Numbered from the stretch's first letter, positions 35,095 to 46,374 are shown. The stretch: 64,000 nucleotides of DNA from Sphingomonas yabuuchiae (GCF_014199595.1 NZ_JACHNX010000007.1:1-64000), one strand, 5' to 3'. Notes: generated by a model not told the origin, from the letters alone. Program-made: numbers and translations.

Positions 35095-36059
35095 GCGCGT
35101 ACCTTCCGAACCAGTGCCGCCACACCGAACCCCGCGATCAACACGACATGGACCAGCAGGGTCAGCGCCGCGGTGAAGGCGATCAGTTCGCTCAGTTCCT
35201 GATCCTGCCCGATCAACAGGATCGCGAAATTGGCGAAAAGAAGGTCCTTGTTGGGCACCAGCGGCAGGCGCGAGACGAGCAGCCGCGCCGCCGACAGGAA
35301 CAACCACATGCCCAGCGACACGCTCGGCATGCCGTAATGCCACGCCAGTGCGACCAGCAGCGAATTGGCGATCAGGCGGGTGCAGTGGACCATGAAGACC
35401 CACCAGAGCGTCTTGCGATCGAGCGAGAAGACCCGCCGCGAAAAGATCAGGAAGGGCAGCGAGGTCGCCATGACGATCGCGATCGATCCCCAGACCAGCC
35501 GCAGCTGTTCCGGCGTCAGCAGCTCGCGCCCGACCGGCAGGGCCAGGCCGATCATGAGGAGGGTGATCGCATTGCCCGCGATGGCGGACAGAATGCCGAC
35601 ATCCTTGACCGCGCCGAAGGGGGCGGCGACCATCTTCGCATTCGCGCGCGCCCAGGCGTAGAAATAGGCCTCGCCCGAATAGCTGAACGCCACTTCGTTC
35701 GCGATCCGCTTGCGGATCAGCGCGGCCATGCCGCTGATCGGGATGCCCCACAGCCGCCGGAAGATGATATAATCGCCGATCGGCAGCGCCATGTAGAGGC
35801 CGACAAAGACGATGTAGAAGAGCGGGTTGGTCGGCACCGAATGGCTGAGGCCGACCAGACCACGCCCGAGCAGTTCCTGTCCCAGCCCGACGATCATGGC
35901 GAGCGTCAGCACGCCGCCGATAATGGCGGGCCAGCGGCTCTTGACCGTCTTCAACGGCTCCAGCGCGGCCATGTCGCGCGCCACCGGGCCGCTCGCACCG
36001 CCGACGCCCTGCGCCGCTCCGGGTACCGAGCCGCCAGGCAGGGCCTGTTGCGGGGTCAT
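35091..36059 (-). CDS. Polytopic membrane protein in glycosyltransferase group
   Basis: A 322-residue protein with a soluble Gly/Ala-rich N-terminus (about 1-45) and seven or eight hydrophobic segments after it. Segments include YMALPIGDYIIFRRLWGIP and SYSGEAYFYAWARANAKM (about residues 125-142), which form conserved-looking polar patches. No catalytic motif or family is recognised. It might be a glycan transport or synthesis component because it is coupled to the DUF2141 and glycosyltransferase genes. The ATG at 36059 lies in a 213-bp divergent spacer. Confidence 0.6.
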   Translation of the reverse strand: MTPQQALPGGSVPGAAQGVGGASGPVARDMAALEPLKTVKSRWPAIIGGVLTLAMIVGLGQELLGRGLVGLSHSVPTNPLFYIVFVGLYMALPIGDYIIFRRLWGIPISGMAALIRKRIANEVAFSYSGEAYFYAWARANAKMVAAPFGAVKDVGILSAIAGNAITLLMIGLALPVGRELLTPEQLRLVWGSIAIVMATSLPFLIFSRRVFSLDRKTLWWVFMVHCTRLIANSLLVALAWHYGMPSVSLGMWLFLSAARLLVSRLPLVPNKDLLFANFAILLIGQDQELSELIAFTAALTLLVHVVLIAGFGVAALVRKVRA

Positions 36060-36272
36060 GGGATCATCTCGTTCATTCTGCACGTTATGGAGATTCCTCG
36101 GCGGCGTTCGCCGGTGGCGCCCGCTAACCTCAACACTGCTTTCTCGCACCTGAATAAGAATTCATCCTCTGTCGTGCGATTGTGTCGACCTTAGGGCTGA
36201 AATTGACATAATTCAGCGACAAGCGGCGATTAGCGCTCCCATTATAGACCCGCCCCATCTCCCACGGAGCCT
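36060..36272. promoter_or_regulatory. Divergent promoter region of glycosyltransferase group
   Basis: This 213-bp spacer separates two divergent units. A TTGACA (36203-36208) stands in AT-richer sequence on the plus strand. No matching -10 at standard spacing is clear: GATTAG at 36228-36233 is 19 bases away. The ribosome site before 36273 is CACGGAGCC. No operator repeat was seen. Confidence 0.35.
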
Positions 36273-37382
36273 ATGCCCGCCGATCATATCCTGACCTATG
36301 CCCTGGCCATGCGCGGCGGCGTCGAAGCGGCGCTGGGGCGGATGCTGCCGGGCTGGCTGAACCGGGGACGGCGCGTCACGCTGATCCTGGGCGACGAGGA
36401 CGGCCAGTTCCAGGGCGGCGTGCCGAGGGGTGTCGAGACGGTGACGCTGGGCCACCAACGCTATGCCGGGCTGTGCCGCGCATTGCCTTTAGCGATCGAG
36501 CGGGTGCGGCCCGATATCGTCTTCTGTCCGGGCAATCACTATACCGCCATGGCCGCTTGGACACGGGCACGGCTGGCCGGGTCCTGCCCGCCGATCGTCG
36601 CCAAGATGTCCAATGCGGTCGATCGCGGCGATCAGGCGGCGCTGATCGCCTGGGGCCAGCGGCAATGGCTGGCGGGGCACCGGCTGTTCCTGGACGCGCT
36701 GGTCGCGATGACCCCGGCGACCGCGCGCGAGGCGCAGGGCGCCACCGGGCTGTCGGTCGCGGTCATTCCCAATCCGCCGACGCTCCTCGATCCGGCCGCC
36801 GCGCCCCGCGCCACGACGCCGGGCCGCCGCATCCTGGGCGTCGGGCGGCGCGAGCCGCAGAAGCGCTGGGACCGGCTGATCACCGCGATGACCCATCTGC
36901 CCGACGATATCGGCCTGACCATATTGGGCGAGGGCAGCCTGCGTCCGGCCCTGACCGCGCAGATCGAGATACTGGGCCTGTCGCATCGGGTTTCGCTGCC
37001 CGGCCATAGCGCGAACGCACCTGCCGCGATGGCGGCGGCGCAGGTCGTCGCCCTGCCCTCCGACTATGAAGGCGTGCCCGGCGTGCTGCGCGAGGCGCTG
37101 GCGGTCGGCACGCCCGTGGTCAGCACCAATTCGAGCCCGGCGGTGCATGAGATCGTGTCCGATCGCTCGCTGGGCACCATCGTCCCGCGCGAGGATCTGG
37201 GCGCCTTGGTCGCGGCGCTGCGCCACTGGCTCGATCCCGTGGCACCGCGTCCCAAACCCGTCCCGCAACCCGGGCAGGATTCGGCCGAGCGTTATCTGGC
37301 GCTGTTCGATTCGATCGTCGCCGCCCGGGCCCGCCGCAGGCTGGGCGAAACGGGGCCGCTGGAACCTGTGCTAGCCGGGTAG
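36273..37382 (+). CDS. Family 4 glycosyltransferase (GT-B)
   Basis: A 369-residue GT-B enzyme related to glycosyl transferase group 1. The N-terminal half has MRGGVEAALGRMLPGWLNRG; the C-terminal donor domain carries RILGVGRREPQKRWDRLI at about 188-205 and PSDYEGVPGVLREALAVGTPVV, whose EGVPGVLREAL is the EX7E motif (residues about 266-276). It transfers a nucleotide-activated sugar to an unknown acceptor. It is divergent from the DUF2141 and glycosyltransferase set and converges on the AI-2E transporter gene 12 bp away. Confidence 0.9.
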   Translation: MPADHILTYALAMRGGVEAALGRMLPGWLNRGRRVTLILGDEDGQFQGGVPRGVETVTLGHQRYAGLCRALPLAIERVRPDIVFCPGNHYTAMAAWTRARLAGSCPPIVAKMSNAVDRGDQAALIAWGQRQWLAGHRLFLDALVAMTPATAREAQGATGLSVAVIPNPPTLLDPAAAPRATTPGRRILGVGRREPQKRWDRLITAMTHLPDDIGLTILGEGSLRPALTAQIEILGLSHRVSLPGHSANAPAAMAAAQVVALPSDYEGVPGVLREALAVGTPVVSTNSSPAVHEIVSDRSLGTIVPREDLGALVAALRHWLDPVAPRPKPVPQPGQDSAERYLALFDSIVAARARRRLGETGPLEPVLAG

Positions 37383-37394
37383 AGCGGCCGGAGC

Positions 37395-38480
37395 TTACTG
37401 AATATCAGCCTCGGCGCGGGCCGTGTCCTTGTCCTGTTCCGCCTCACGCTCCGAACGGCGCTGGAGTGCGGACTTGGCCATGGCGGTCATCGGATCGGCC
37501 AGCGCCAACCCGAGGATGCCGAACAAGGCACTCGCCATGATCTGGGTCGACAGGGTCAGCGCGGGCGGCAGGTCGACGGTGCGCTTGGCGACCATCGGCA
37601 CCACGACATAACCGTCGAAGGTCTGCACGATCAGATAGGTGCCGATCGCCCAGAAGCCCGCATCGCTACCGGCCGAAAAGCCGACCGCGATCATCAGTGC
37701 GCCGGTGATGATGGCCCCGATATTGGGGATGAAGGCCAGGATGCCCGCGATGATGCCCAGCAGCAGCGCCATCGGCACGCCGCCGATCATCAGCGCGATG
37801 CCGGTAAGCACCCCCTCCACCGCCATGCCCAGCAGACGCCCGGCGAGCAGGCGGCGCAGCGTGAACATCACGCGCCCTTGCGTGATCGCGAATTCGGCGC
37901 GGGCGGCACGCGGCACGAACCATTGCAGGCCGCGCGCATAGCCTTCGGGATCCATCGCCAGGAACAAGCCGATGATCAGGATCATGAACATCGTCGTCAC
38001 CGCGCCCACGGCGGTGCCGACCCAGGAGGTCAGCTTGCCGATCGACCCCATCGACTGTTTCAGCAGGCCGTTGATATCCGACGTGCCGGGCATCAGCCCC
38101 TGCGACGACAGCCAGCCGGTGACCTTGCCCGCCTGCGTCTCCAGCGTGGAGCGAAGCTGGGTCACCTGCTGCGTCATCTCGACGCCGGTCAGGTAGAAGG
38201 TGCCGAGCAGGAAGACGATCACCGCCAGCACGACGATCAGCAACCGCCAGCCGCGCCCGATCGGCAACACCCGGCCGAGCAGTCGCACGCCACCGTCAAG
38301 CAGCGTGGCAAAGACCAGCCCGGCAAAGATCACCAGCAGCGGCTGGACCAGCAGCACCGTCACCGCCATCGCGGCGATCAGCCCCAGCCAGATCGCCGCG
38401 CGGGTCAGCTCCCGCCGGACAAAGCCTTCCCGGAACTCGATCGGCGCCGGGCGGTCGGTCAGCGGGGCCTGATCGCTCAT
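37395..38480 (-). CDS. AI-2E/PerM-family transporter
   Basis: A 361-residue inner-membrane protein with about eight helices, as in the AI-2E/UPF0118 family. The family core GIIAGILAFIPNIGAIITG is intact (residues about 255-273). Members include AI-2 exporters and sodium-proton antiporters, so the substrate cannot be assigned. The ATG at 38480 overlaps the lepB stop by four bases (ATGA), so it is the last gene of the pyrE-pdxJ-acpS-lepB row. An upstream extension to 38561 lies in lepB. Confidence 0.87.
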   Translation of the reverse strand: MSDQAPLTDRPAPIEFREGFVRRELTRAAIWLGLIAAMAVTVLLVQPLLVIFAGLVFATLLDGGVRLLGRVLPIGRGWRLLIVVLAVIVFLLGTFYLTGVEMTQQVTQLRSTLETQAGKVTGWLSSQGLMPGTSDINGLLKQSMGSIGKLTSWVGTAVGAVTTMFMILIIGLFLAMDPEGYARGLQWFVPRAARAEFAITQGRVMFTLRRLLAGRLLGMAVEGVLTGIALMIGGVPMALLLGIIAGILAFIPNIGAIITGALMIAVGFSAGSDAGFWAIGTYLIVQTFDGYVVVPMVAKRTVDLPPALTLSTQIMASALFGILGLALADPMTAMAKSALQRRSEREAEQDKDTARAEADIQ

Positions 38481-39457
38481 GGCGTGGCGCCGTCGCCGGT
38501 CTTGACGGTGGTTGGGTGCAGCGACAGGCCCGCCCGGCCCGACCGCAGCGAGGTCCACCAAGTGACGGGGTTCAGCGTCGTGTCGCCGTCCAGGCTGAAG
38601 GTCACGAACTCGGCCCGACCGCCGATATTTTCATAGGGCACCGCCCCGCCCAGCCCCAGCTCGGCCAGCGAGAAGCGGCTGTCGGCCGAACGGTCGCGAT
38701 TGTCGCCCATCAGGAAGACATGATCGGCCGGGATGGTGATGGCCGGATAATTGTCGCCCGGGCTCCACCCCATTTCGACCGTGTCGTAACGGCGGCCATT
38801 GGGCAGCGTCTCGGTCACGATCGGCAGGTGGCAGACCCATTGGCCGCTCGCGGTGCGGACGCGCGCCTGATCGCCATAGTCGGTGCACGGGCTGTTCGTG
38901 TCGATGGGGATGTCGATATAATGGATCGGCCCGCGCTGCACCGGCTTGCCGTTCAGGATCACCGTGCCGTCGCGCACCGCCAGCGTATCGCCGGGCAGAC
39001 CGATCACCCGCTTGATATAGTCGTTGTGCGTGCCCGGCGGGGTAACGATCACGACGTCGCCGCGCTTGGGCAGCGAGCCGAAGACCCGGCCATGGATGAA
39101 GGGCAGCTGGTAGCTCCAGCTCGCCTCGGGCTGGCGCAGCACCACCGACTTGAAGATCGCGACCGGGTTGGGAATGGTCGGCGAGATATAGGACCAGCCA
39201 TAGGCGAACTTGCTGACGACCAGCCGGTCGCCGACGCGCAGGCCCGGCAGCATCGATTCGGAGGGGATGTAGAAGGGCTTGGCGATGAAGCTGTGGAAGC
39301 CCAGCACGATCAGCAGCAGCCAGAACAGCCCCTTGACCTCGGCCCACCAGTCGGTGCCCTTCTTCTTGGCGGGCGGCGTCTGCGCAGGTGGCGGCGGCGC
39401 GCTCACCGTCGGGTCGGCGGGTGAGCCTGGGTTCGTGTCCAACACCGCGTCCTTCAT
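38477..39457 (-). CDS. lepB: Signal peptidase I
   Basis: A 326-residue inner-membrane serine protease that removes signal peptides from exported proteins. After a proline-rich N-terminus comes a membrane helix (about 40-58). The catalytic Ser is in [15 protein letters not shown] (near residue 73), and the general-base Lys in [19 protein letters not shown] (near 140). The C-terminal [11 protein letters not shown] box is present. Its length is typical of Alphaproteobacteria. It overlaps acpS upstream and the transporter downstream by four bases each. Confidence 0.95.
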   Translation of the reverse strand: MKDAVLDTNPGSPADPTVSAPPPPAQTPPAKKKGTDWWAEVKGLFWLLLIVLGFHSFIAKPFYIPSESMLPGLRVGDRLVVSKFAYGWSYISPTIPNPVAIFKSVVLRQPEASWSYQLPFIHGRVFGSLPKRGDVVIVTPPGTHNDYIKRVIGLPGDTLAVRDGTVILNGKPVQRGPIHYIDIPIDTNSPCTDYGDQARVRTASGQWVCHLPIVTETLPNGRRYDTVEMGWSPGDNYPAITIPADHVFLMGDNRDRSADSRFSLAELGLGGAVPYENIGGRAEFVTFSLDGDTTLNPVTWWTSLRSGRAGLSLHPTTVKTGDGATP

Positions 39458-39864
39458 GCGGAAACTTCCGGTCGTGCCTCGATCACGACAAAGGCCTGCG
39501 CCCAGGGGTGATCGTCGGTCATGGTCAAGTGGATATGGGCGACGTGGCCCTCCGGCGTCATCGCGTCAAGCCGTTCGCGCGCGCCGCCGGTCAAAGAGAG
39601 GGTCGGCGCACCGCCGGGCAGATTGACGACGCCGATGTCGCGCATGAACACACCCTGCGAGAAACCCGTGCCGACCGCCTTGGAAAAGGCCTCCTTGGCG
39701 GCGAAGCGCTTGGCGTAGGTGCCCGCGCGGGTGAAGGGGCGTTTGGCCGCCTTGGCCTGCTCGATGTCGGTGAAACAGCGCGCCTCGAAACGCCCGCCAT
39801 GCCGGTCGAGCGCGGCCTGGATACGCTCGATGTTACAGAGGTCGGAGCCGAGACCGATGATCAT
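39454..39864 (-). CDS. acpS: Holo-[acyl-carrier-protein] synthase
   Basis: A 136-residue phosphopantetheinyl transferase that moves the 4'-phosphopantetheine arm of CoA onto apo-ACP. The magnesium-binding [12 protein letters not shown] is at residues 4-15 and [16 protein letters not shown] near 52-67. Size fits AcpS. Its stop overlaps the lepB ATG. The upstream side holds a palindromic repeat separating it from pdxJ, whose stop is 134 bp away. acpS after pdxJ is a conserved neighbour order. Confidence 0.95.
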   Translation of the reverse strand: MIIGLGSDLCNIERIQAALDRHGGRFEARCFTDIEQAKAAKRPFTRAGTYAKRFAAKEAFSKAVGTGFSQGVFMRDIGVVNLPGGAPTLSLTGGARERLDAMTPEGHVAHIHLTMTDDHPWAQAFVVIEARPEVSA

Positions 39865-39869
39865 GCAAT

Positions 39870-39997
39870 TCTCCCCGGCACGGGGAGGGGGACCGCCGCG
39901 AAGCGGTGGTGGACGGGGCTCACCACCATATGAGTCCTTTGGGGCGCTCCCCCTCCACCAGCCTGCGGCTGGTCCCCCTCCCCGTGCCGGGGAGGAT
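39870..39997. repeat. Palindromic intergenic repeat, kind B (pdxJ-acpS gap)
   Basis: The left hairpin TCTCCCCGGCACGGGGAGG is followed by GGACCGCCGCGAAGCGGTGG. The right arm is CCCCCTCCACCAGCCTGCGG, TGGTCCCCCTCCCCG and a final TGCCGGGGAGGATT. The last T lies next to the pdxJ stop codon (39998-40000). It is nearly the same as 15927-16057 but breaks a same-strand operon. Confidence 0.8.
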
Positions 39998-40726
39998 TCA
40001 CCGGGCCAGGTCCATCGCGGCGCGCATCTTGCGCACCACTTCGGGCAAGCCGACGAACACCGCGTCGGCGATCAGGAAATGGCCGATGTTCAGCTCGCGC
40101 ACCTGCGGGATCGCCGCGATGGGGGCGACATTGTCGTACGTGAGGCCATGCCCGGCATGAACCTCGATTCCGTTCTTCGCCGCCAGCGCCGCCGCGTCCG
40201 ACAGGCGGCGCAGCTCCACGCTGCGCGCCTCGCCGTCCAGCTCGGCATAACGGCCGGTGTGCAGCTCGACCACCGGCACGCCCAGATGCAGCGCGGCCTC
40301 GATCTGGCGCGGATCGGGTTCGATGAACAAGGAAACCCGGATACCCGCCTCGCCCAGCTTCGCCACCATGGGCGCCAGCCATTCGCGCTGCCCGGCGGCG
40401 TCGAGGCCGCCTTCGGTCGTCCGCTCCTCGCGCTTTTCCGGCACGATGCAGGCGGCGTGTGGGCGGTGCTTCAGCGCGATGGCGAGCATTTCCTCGGTCG
40501 CCGCCATCTCCAGGTTCAGCGGCACGGTCAGTTCCGCAGACAGCCGCGCGATGTCGTCGTCGGTGATGTGCCGCCGGTCCTCGCGCAAATGTGCGGTAAT
40601 GCCGTCCGCGCCCGCCTGCGCCGCGATCAGCGCCGCCTTGACCGGATCGGGATAGCCCGCGCCGCGCGCATTCCGCACGGTCGCGACATGGTCGATATTG
40701 ACGCCCAGGCGCAGATGCTCGGTCAT
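39998..40726 (-). CDS. pdxJ: Pyridoxine 5'-phosphate synthase
   Basis: A 242-residue TIM-barrel enzyme condensing 1-deoxyxylulose 5-phosphate with 3-amino-2-oxopropyl phosphate to make pyridoxine 5'-phosphate. The N-terminal [16 protein letters not shown] with active histidine and [16 protein letters not shown] are the family motifs, as is [13 protein letters not shown] near 195. Length matches PdxJ. The ATG overlaps the pyrE stop by four bases. The stop is directly adjacent to a palindromic repeat. Confidence 0.96.
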   Translation of the reverse strand: MTEHLRLGVNIDHVATVRNARGAGYPDPVKAALIAAQAGADGITAHLREDRRHITDDDIARLSAELTVPLNLEMAATEEMLAIALKHRPHAACIVPEKREERTTEGGLDAAGQREWLAPMVAKLGEAGIRVSLFIEPDPRQIEAALHLGVPVVELHTGRYAELDGEARSVELRRLSDAAALAAKNGIEVHAGHGLTYDNVAPIAAIPQVRELNIGHFLIADAVFVGLPEVVRKMRAAMDLAR

Positions 40727-41307
40727 GCCGCCGCGCGGCTCCCCGGCTTGATCGCGGGGATCGCGGCCAGTTCGGGCGGCAGATCGTCGGGGCTGTAGCT
40801 CGGCACGTCGAGGCGGATGAGCGGGAAGAAGGGCACGCCCAGATCGGCGGCCCCGTTCGAGCGGTCGACCAGCGAGGCGGCGGCAATCGTCTCGCCCCCT
40901 TCGCGCGCGATGGCGGCGATCGCCTCGCGGCTGGACAGGCCGGTCGTGACCACGTCTTCCATCATCAGCACCTTCTGCCCTGGCTCCAGGCGGAAGCCGC
41001 GGCGCAGGTGGAAGGTTCCCTCGGGCCGCTCCAGGAACATGCCCGGCACACCCAGCGCACGCGCCATTTCATGGCCGACGATGACGCCCCCCATGGCGGG
41101 GGCGACGACGGCGCTGATCTGCGCCTTGATGTCGGCCGGGATCTTCGCGGCCACCGCCTCGCACAGCCGGGCGGCGCGGGCCGGGTCCATCAGGACGCGC
41201 GCGCATTGCAGATAGCGCGGGCTGCGCAGGCCGGAGGAGAGGATGAAATGCCCTTCGAGCAGCGCCTCGGCGGCACGGAACTCGGCAAGGACGTCTTCAT
41301 CGGTCAT
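40723..41307 (-). CDS. pyrE: Orotate phosphoribosyltransferase
   Basis: A 194-residue enzyme joining orotate to PRPP in pyrimidine synthesis. The PRPP-binding motif is [14 protein letters not shown] (residues about 117-130), with the SGLRSPRY orotate site near 26-33 and the [13 protein letters not shown] loop. The ATG at 41307 is preferred; a frame to 41421 runs through the promoter region of ctaC. It heads the minus-strand row pyrE-pdxJ-acpS-lepB-AI-2E transporter and is divergent from the oxidase genes. Confidence 0.94.
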   Translation of the reverse strand: MTDEDVLAEFRAAEALLEGHFILSSGLRSPRYLQCARVLMDPARAARLCEAVAAKIPADIKAQISAVVAPAMGGVIVGHEMARALGVPGMFLERPEGTFHLRRGFRLEPGQKVLMMEDVVTTGLSSREAIAAIAREGGETIAAASLVDRSNGAADLGVPFFPLIRLDVPSYSPDDLPPELAAIPAIKPGSRAAA

Positions 41308-41390
41308 GGGGCAACTCCGGCATCGGTCAGATGACCCGGCCTCATAGGATCGCCCCGCCCCCCGCGCAATCTGGCATATGCGCTCAAGGG

Positions 41391-41418
41391 TTGAGGGGGC
41401 GAAGTCCCGTGCTATAGT
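41391..41418 (+). promoter_or_regulatory. Candidate sigma-70-type promoter for ctaC
   Basis: TTGAGG (41391-41396) and TATAGT (41413-41418) are separated by 16 bases, in an otherwise GC-rich 239-bp spacer. It lies about 128 bases upstream of the chosen ctaC start, which would leave a 5' leader. This is the best -35/-10 pair seen in the window, but no transcript end is known. Confidence 0.5.
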
Positions 41419-41546
41419 CACTCTAACAAGAACGACATGAGGCCCCGCCCCAGGACCGTCGGACGACCGATGGACGGGTGAGGGAGATGGGAGACGAGAG
41501 CGGGATGAGCGAGGTCAAGCGCATGTCCGGACCCCGGAGGATGAGG

Positions 41547-42734
41547 ATGCCCAAACGCATGAAGGCGCTCGCGATCGCCGCCGGGATGGGATGCGCCGCG
41601 CTGTCGGGTGTCGCCTCCGCGACCCCGGCCGCGCCCCCTGCGCCCCAGACCGCCGCCCCCGCGCCGCAGGCCGCCGCCGAGGGGGCGGGCGTCTCCAACA
41701 CCGCGCCGACCAGCGCTGCGGCCCCCGCCACCGCCGCGCCGACCAGCCCGTTGCTGGCGCAGGACGGCGCGCCCGCCACGACGATCGATCCCAATGTCGG
41801 CCTGCCGATCGACGGCCGCTTCGGCCTCCAGCCGCAGGTGACGAAGAACGGCGAGTTCGCGCACTGGATGCACAACGACGTGCTGGTGCCGGTCATCACC
41901 GCGATCTGCGTGCTCGTCCTGCTGCTGCTCGCCTGGGTGGTGTTCCGCTATCGCCGCGCCGCCAACCCGGTGCCGTCCAAGACCAGCCACAATACGCTGG
42001 TCGAGGTTCTGTGGACGCTGGGGCCGGTCGTGGTCCTCGTCCTGATCGCCATCCCTTCGATCGGCCTGCTCCAGGCGCAATTCAAGCCCGCGCCCGCCGG
42101 GGCCGTCACGCTGAAGGCGATCGGCAACCAATGGTACTGGACCTATCAGTATCCGGATCATGGCGGGATCGAGATCACCGCCAACATGCTGAAGGAAAAG
42201 GATCAGGTCGCGCCGGGCGAGCGTGCGCGCACCGATGCCGACGGCCCCCGCCTGCTGGCGGTCGACAACCGCATCGTCCTGCCCGTCGGCGTGCCGATCC
42301 GCCTGATCACCACGTCGAACGACGTCATCCACAGCTGGGCGATCCCGGCCTTCTGGATGAAGCTGGACGCGGTGCCCGGCCGGTTGAACGAGACGAGCTT
42401 CACCATCGAGAAGCCGGGCCTGTATTTCGGCCAGTGCTCGGAACTGTGCGGCGCACGCCATGCCTTTATGCCGATCGCGGTGCAGGCGGTGCCCCCGGCG
42501 CAGTTCGCCGCCTGGGTCGCGGCCAAGGGCGGCAAGATGCCGGGTTCGGTCGCGCCGTCGGCGGCGGTCATCCCGCAGCCGGGTGCCGAGGGTTCGAAGG
42601 TCGAAGCCACCCAGGCCAATGCGGCCGAGGCGGTCACCGGTCCGGCGGACAACATGGCCGCCCCCGCCCAATCCCCTTCTTCCGCGCAGGGCGCCACCGG
42701 GAATCCGGCCGGCCCCGGCAACGCTGGACAATAA
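41547..42734 (+). CDS. ctaC: Cytochrome c oxidase subunit II
   Basis: A 395-residue subunit carrying the CuA centre that takes electrons from cytochrome c. After a signal-like N-terminus and an Ala/Pro-rich stretch come two helices (about 108-130 and 150-172). The CuA ligands are the His in VIHSWAIPAFW and the FGQCSELCGARHAFMPI block (Cys, Glu, Cys, His, Met). I chose the ATG at 41547 with GGAGG six bases upstream; in-frame starts at 41505, 41541 and GTG 41478 are possible. The Ala/Pro tail after about 320 is low complexity. ctaD follows after three bases. Confidence 0.95.
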   Translation: MPKRMKALAIAAGMGCAALSGVASATPAAPPAPQTAAPAPQAAAEGAGVSNTAPTSAAAPATAAPTSPLLAQDGAPATTIDPNVGLPIDGRFGLQPQVTKNGEFAHWMHNDVLVPVITAICVLVLLLLAWVVFRYRRAANPVPSKTSHNTLVEVLWTLGPVVVLVLIAIPSIGLLQAQFKPAPAGAVTLKAIGNQWYWTYQYPDHGGIEITANMLKEKDQVAPGERARTDADGPRLLAVDNRIVLPVGVPIRLITTSNDVIHSWAIPAFWMKLDAVPGRLNETSFTIEKPGLYFGQCSELCGARHAFMPIAVQAVPPAQFAAWVAAKGGKMPGSVAPSAAVIPQPGAEGSKVEATQANAAEAVTGPADNMAAPAQSPSSAQGATGNPAGPGNAGQ

Positions 42735-44411
<1,677 letters not shown>

Positions 44412-44430
44412 TCCCGGTCACGCCATCCGG

Positions 44431-44465
44431 AAAGGGCCTCGGAGTGTTACTCCGGGGCCTTTTTT
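44431..44465 (+). terminator. Intrinsic terminator after ctaD
   Basis: The stem AGGGCCTCGGAG pairs with CTCCGGGGCCT, apart from one bulge, across the loop TGTTA; a run of six T follows (44460-44465). It lies 20 bases after the ctaD stop and marks the end of the ctaCD unit. Confidence 0.85.
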
Positions 44466-44607
44466 GTTGCGGCTTCGCAATGACACGCAATGGGCTCGAC
44501 TCATCGTGATATGCGACGAAGCGCGGAACCATTTCACGCTTTGTTATCCAACTTCGCGGCATTTTCCGCTGGTCCGCAGACAGGCGGGCCTAGCGGGATT
44601 TCGAGAC
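44466..44607. other. 142-bp spacer between ctaD terminator and DUF1800 gene
   Basis: The spacer begins after the terminator. It holds an AT-richer stretch about 44528-44565 including TTTCACGC and TTATCCAAC, possibly -35 and -10 elements at unusual spacing. Nothing else recognised. Confidence 0.35.
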
Positions 44608-46374
44608 ATGACGGGGTGGGACGAGCGGGACGCGTCGCCGATGGCGGCCACCGCCACCGAGGGGACGGCCGCGCCTGCGATACCGGGCGAGACGAACGGC
44701 GTCCTGGCGCGCGCGGGAAAGGGCAGCGCATTGTTGCCGCTGGTCGCGCTGGCCGCGTGCGGCGGCGGCGGCGGCACGGGCGGGGGCACGACGAGCGCCA
44801 CCCCCGCCGGCAATGCCGGTACGCCGACCGATACATCCAGCTCCACTCCCATCGTCGTCGTCACCGCGCCGCCCACCGCCACCGAGGCCAGCCGCTTCCT
44901 GGCGCAGGCCACGATGGGCGCGACCCGCAGCACCATCGATGCCGTCGTCTCGCGCGGTTATGACGGTTGGCTGACCGACCAGTTCGCCCTGCCCCGTTCG
45001 ACCAGCCACTGGGACTGGCTGACCGCGAACGGCTTCGACTCGGCCAAGATGAATTCGATCAACGGCTTCGACCCGTCCATGTGGCGGCAGATGATCGTCG
45101 AACCCGACCAGCTGCGCCAGCGGGTCGGCATGGCGCTGCTCGACATCCTGGTCGTCGGCATCGACCAGTCCAGCGATACATGGCGCGCCTATGCGATGGG
45201 GGCCTATGTCGATCTTCTGCTCAACAACGCCTTCGGCAATTACCGCACCCTGCTGGGCGCAGTGACGACCAACTATGCGATGGGCAATTTCCTGACCTAT
45301 CTCTACAATCGCAAGGCCAACCCGACCACCGGCACCCAGCCCGACGAGAATTACGCGCGCGAGCTGATGCAGCTGTTCACCCTGGGCGTCAGCCAGTTGA
45401 ACATGGACGGCACACCCAAGCTGAACGGCGGCCAGACGATCGACACCTATGGCCAGGCCGATGTGACCGGGCTGGCGCGCGTCTTTACCGGGCTGGTCCC
45501 GACCAGCACCGACAGCAACACCCCCGCCCGCCTGCGCCAGCCTTTGGTGATGAACGCCTCGCTCAACGAAACCGGTGCCTCGACCTTTCTGGGCACCACG
45601 GTCAGCGGCGGCGGCATGGCGGCGATCTCGGCCGCGCTGGATGCGATCTTCGCGCATCCCAATGTGCCGCCGTTCATTGCGAAACAGCTGATCCAGCGGC
45701 TGGTGACCAGCAACCCCTCGCCCGGCTATGTCACCCGCGTCGCCACCAAGTTCGCCGATAACGGCCAGGGCGTGCGCGGCGACATGAAGGCGGTGATCCG
45801 CGCCATCCTGCTCGACAGCGAGGCACGCACCCTGCCGACCGCCGCCACTGCGGGCAAGCTGCGCGAACCCGTGCTGCGCCTGACCGGCTGGGCGCGGGCG
45901 TTCAAGGCGGCCTCGCCCTCCAACGCCTGGCCGATCGGCGACACGACCAATCCGGCGAACCGGCTGGGCCAGGCCAAGGGACACAGCCCCTCGGTCTTCA
46001 ACTTCTACCGCCCCGGCTACACCCCGCCCGGCACCAACCTGGCGAGCAGCGGCCTGGTCGCGCCCGAGTTCCAGATCACCAACGAACAGAGCGTCGTCGG
46101 TTATGTGAACTTCATGTACGGCCTGATCGCCAACGGCATCGGGGACGTGAAGGCCGATTACACCGACATCCTGACGCTGGCCGCCGACAGCAAGGCGCTG
46201 CTCGACGAGGTCAATCTGGTCCTCGCCGCCGGGCAATTGTCCGCCACCACCCTGGCCTCGATCCGCGCGGCGGTGGACAGCGTGTCCGCCACCGCCACCA
46301 ATGGCCCGATCAACCGCGTCGGCATCGCGATCCTGCTGACGATGGCCTCCCCCGATTACCTGACCCTGCGGTGA
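44608..46374 (+). CDS. DUF1800 domain-containing protein, probable lipoprotein
   Basis: A 588-residue protein of the DUF1800 family, known mainly from its pairing with DUF1501 proteins; the biochemical role is not established. It has RFLAQATMGATRSTIDAV (about 92-109), QPDENYARELMQLFTLGVSQL (about 296-316, key residues ENYARELMQLFTLG) and RLGQAKGHSPSVFNFYRPGY, the family blocks. A lipobox LVALAAC puts a candidate lipidated Cys at about residue 51, followed by glycines, but the leader before it is oddly long, so the start is uncertain (44608, 44641 or a TTG near 44731). A frame starting at 44464 crosses the terminator and is rejected. It overlaps the DUF1501 gene by one base. Confidence 0.85.
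   Translation: MTGWDERDASPMAATATEGTAAPAIPGETNGVLARAGKGSALLPLVALAACGGGGGTGGGTTSATPAGNAGTPTDTSSSTPIVVVTAPPTATEASRFLAQATMGATRSTIDAVVSRGYDGWLTDQFALPRSTSHWDWLTANGFDSAKMNSINGFDPSMWRQMIVEPDQLRQRVGMALLDILVVGIDQSSDTWRAYAMGAYVDLLLNNAFGNYRTLLGAVTTNYAMGNFLTYLYNRKANPTTGTQPDENYARELMQLFTLGVSQLNMDGTPKLNGGQTIDTYGQADVTGLARVFTGLVPTSTDSNTPARLRQPLVMNASLNETGASTFLGTTVSGGGMAAISAALDAIFAHPNVPPFIAKQLIQRLVTSNPSPGYVTRVATKFADNGQGVRGDMKAVIRAILLDSEARTLPTAATAGKLREPVLRLTGWARAFKAASPSNAWPIGDTTNPANRLGQAKGHSPSVFNFYRPGYTPPGTNLASSGLVAPEFQITNEQSVVGYVNFMYGLIANGIGDVKADYTDILTLAADSKALLDEVNLVLAAGQLSATTLASIRAAVDSVSATATNGPINRVGIAILLTMASPDYLTLR

Noticed and set aside
44464..44607. N-terminal extension of the DUF1800 protein
   Set aside because: The frame starts within the T-tract of the ctaD terminator and adds no plausible signal sequence.
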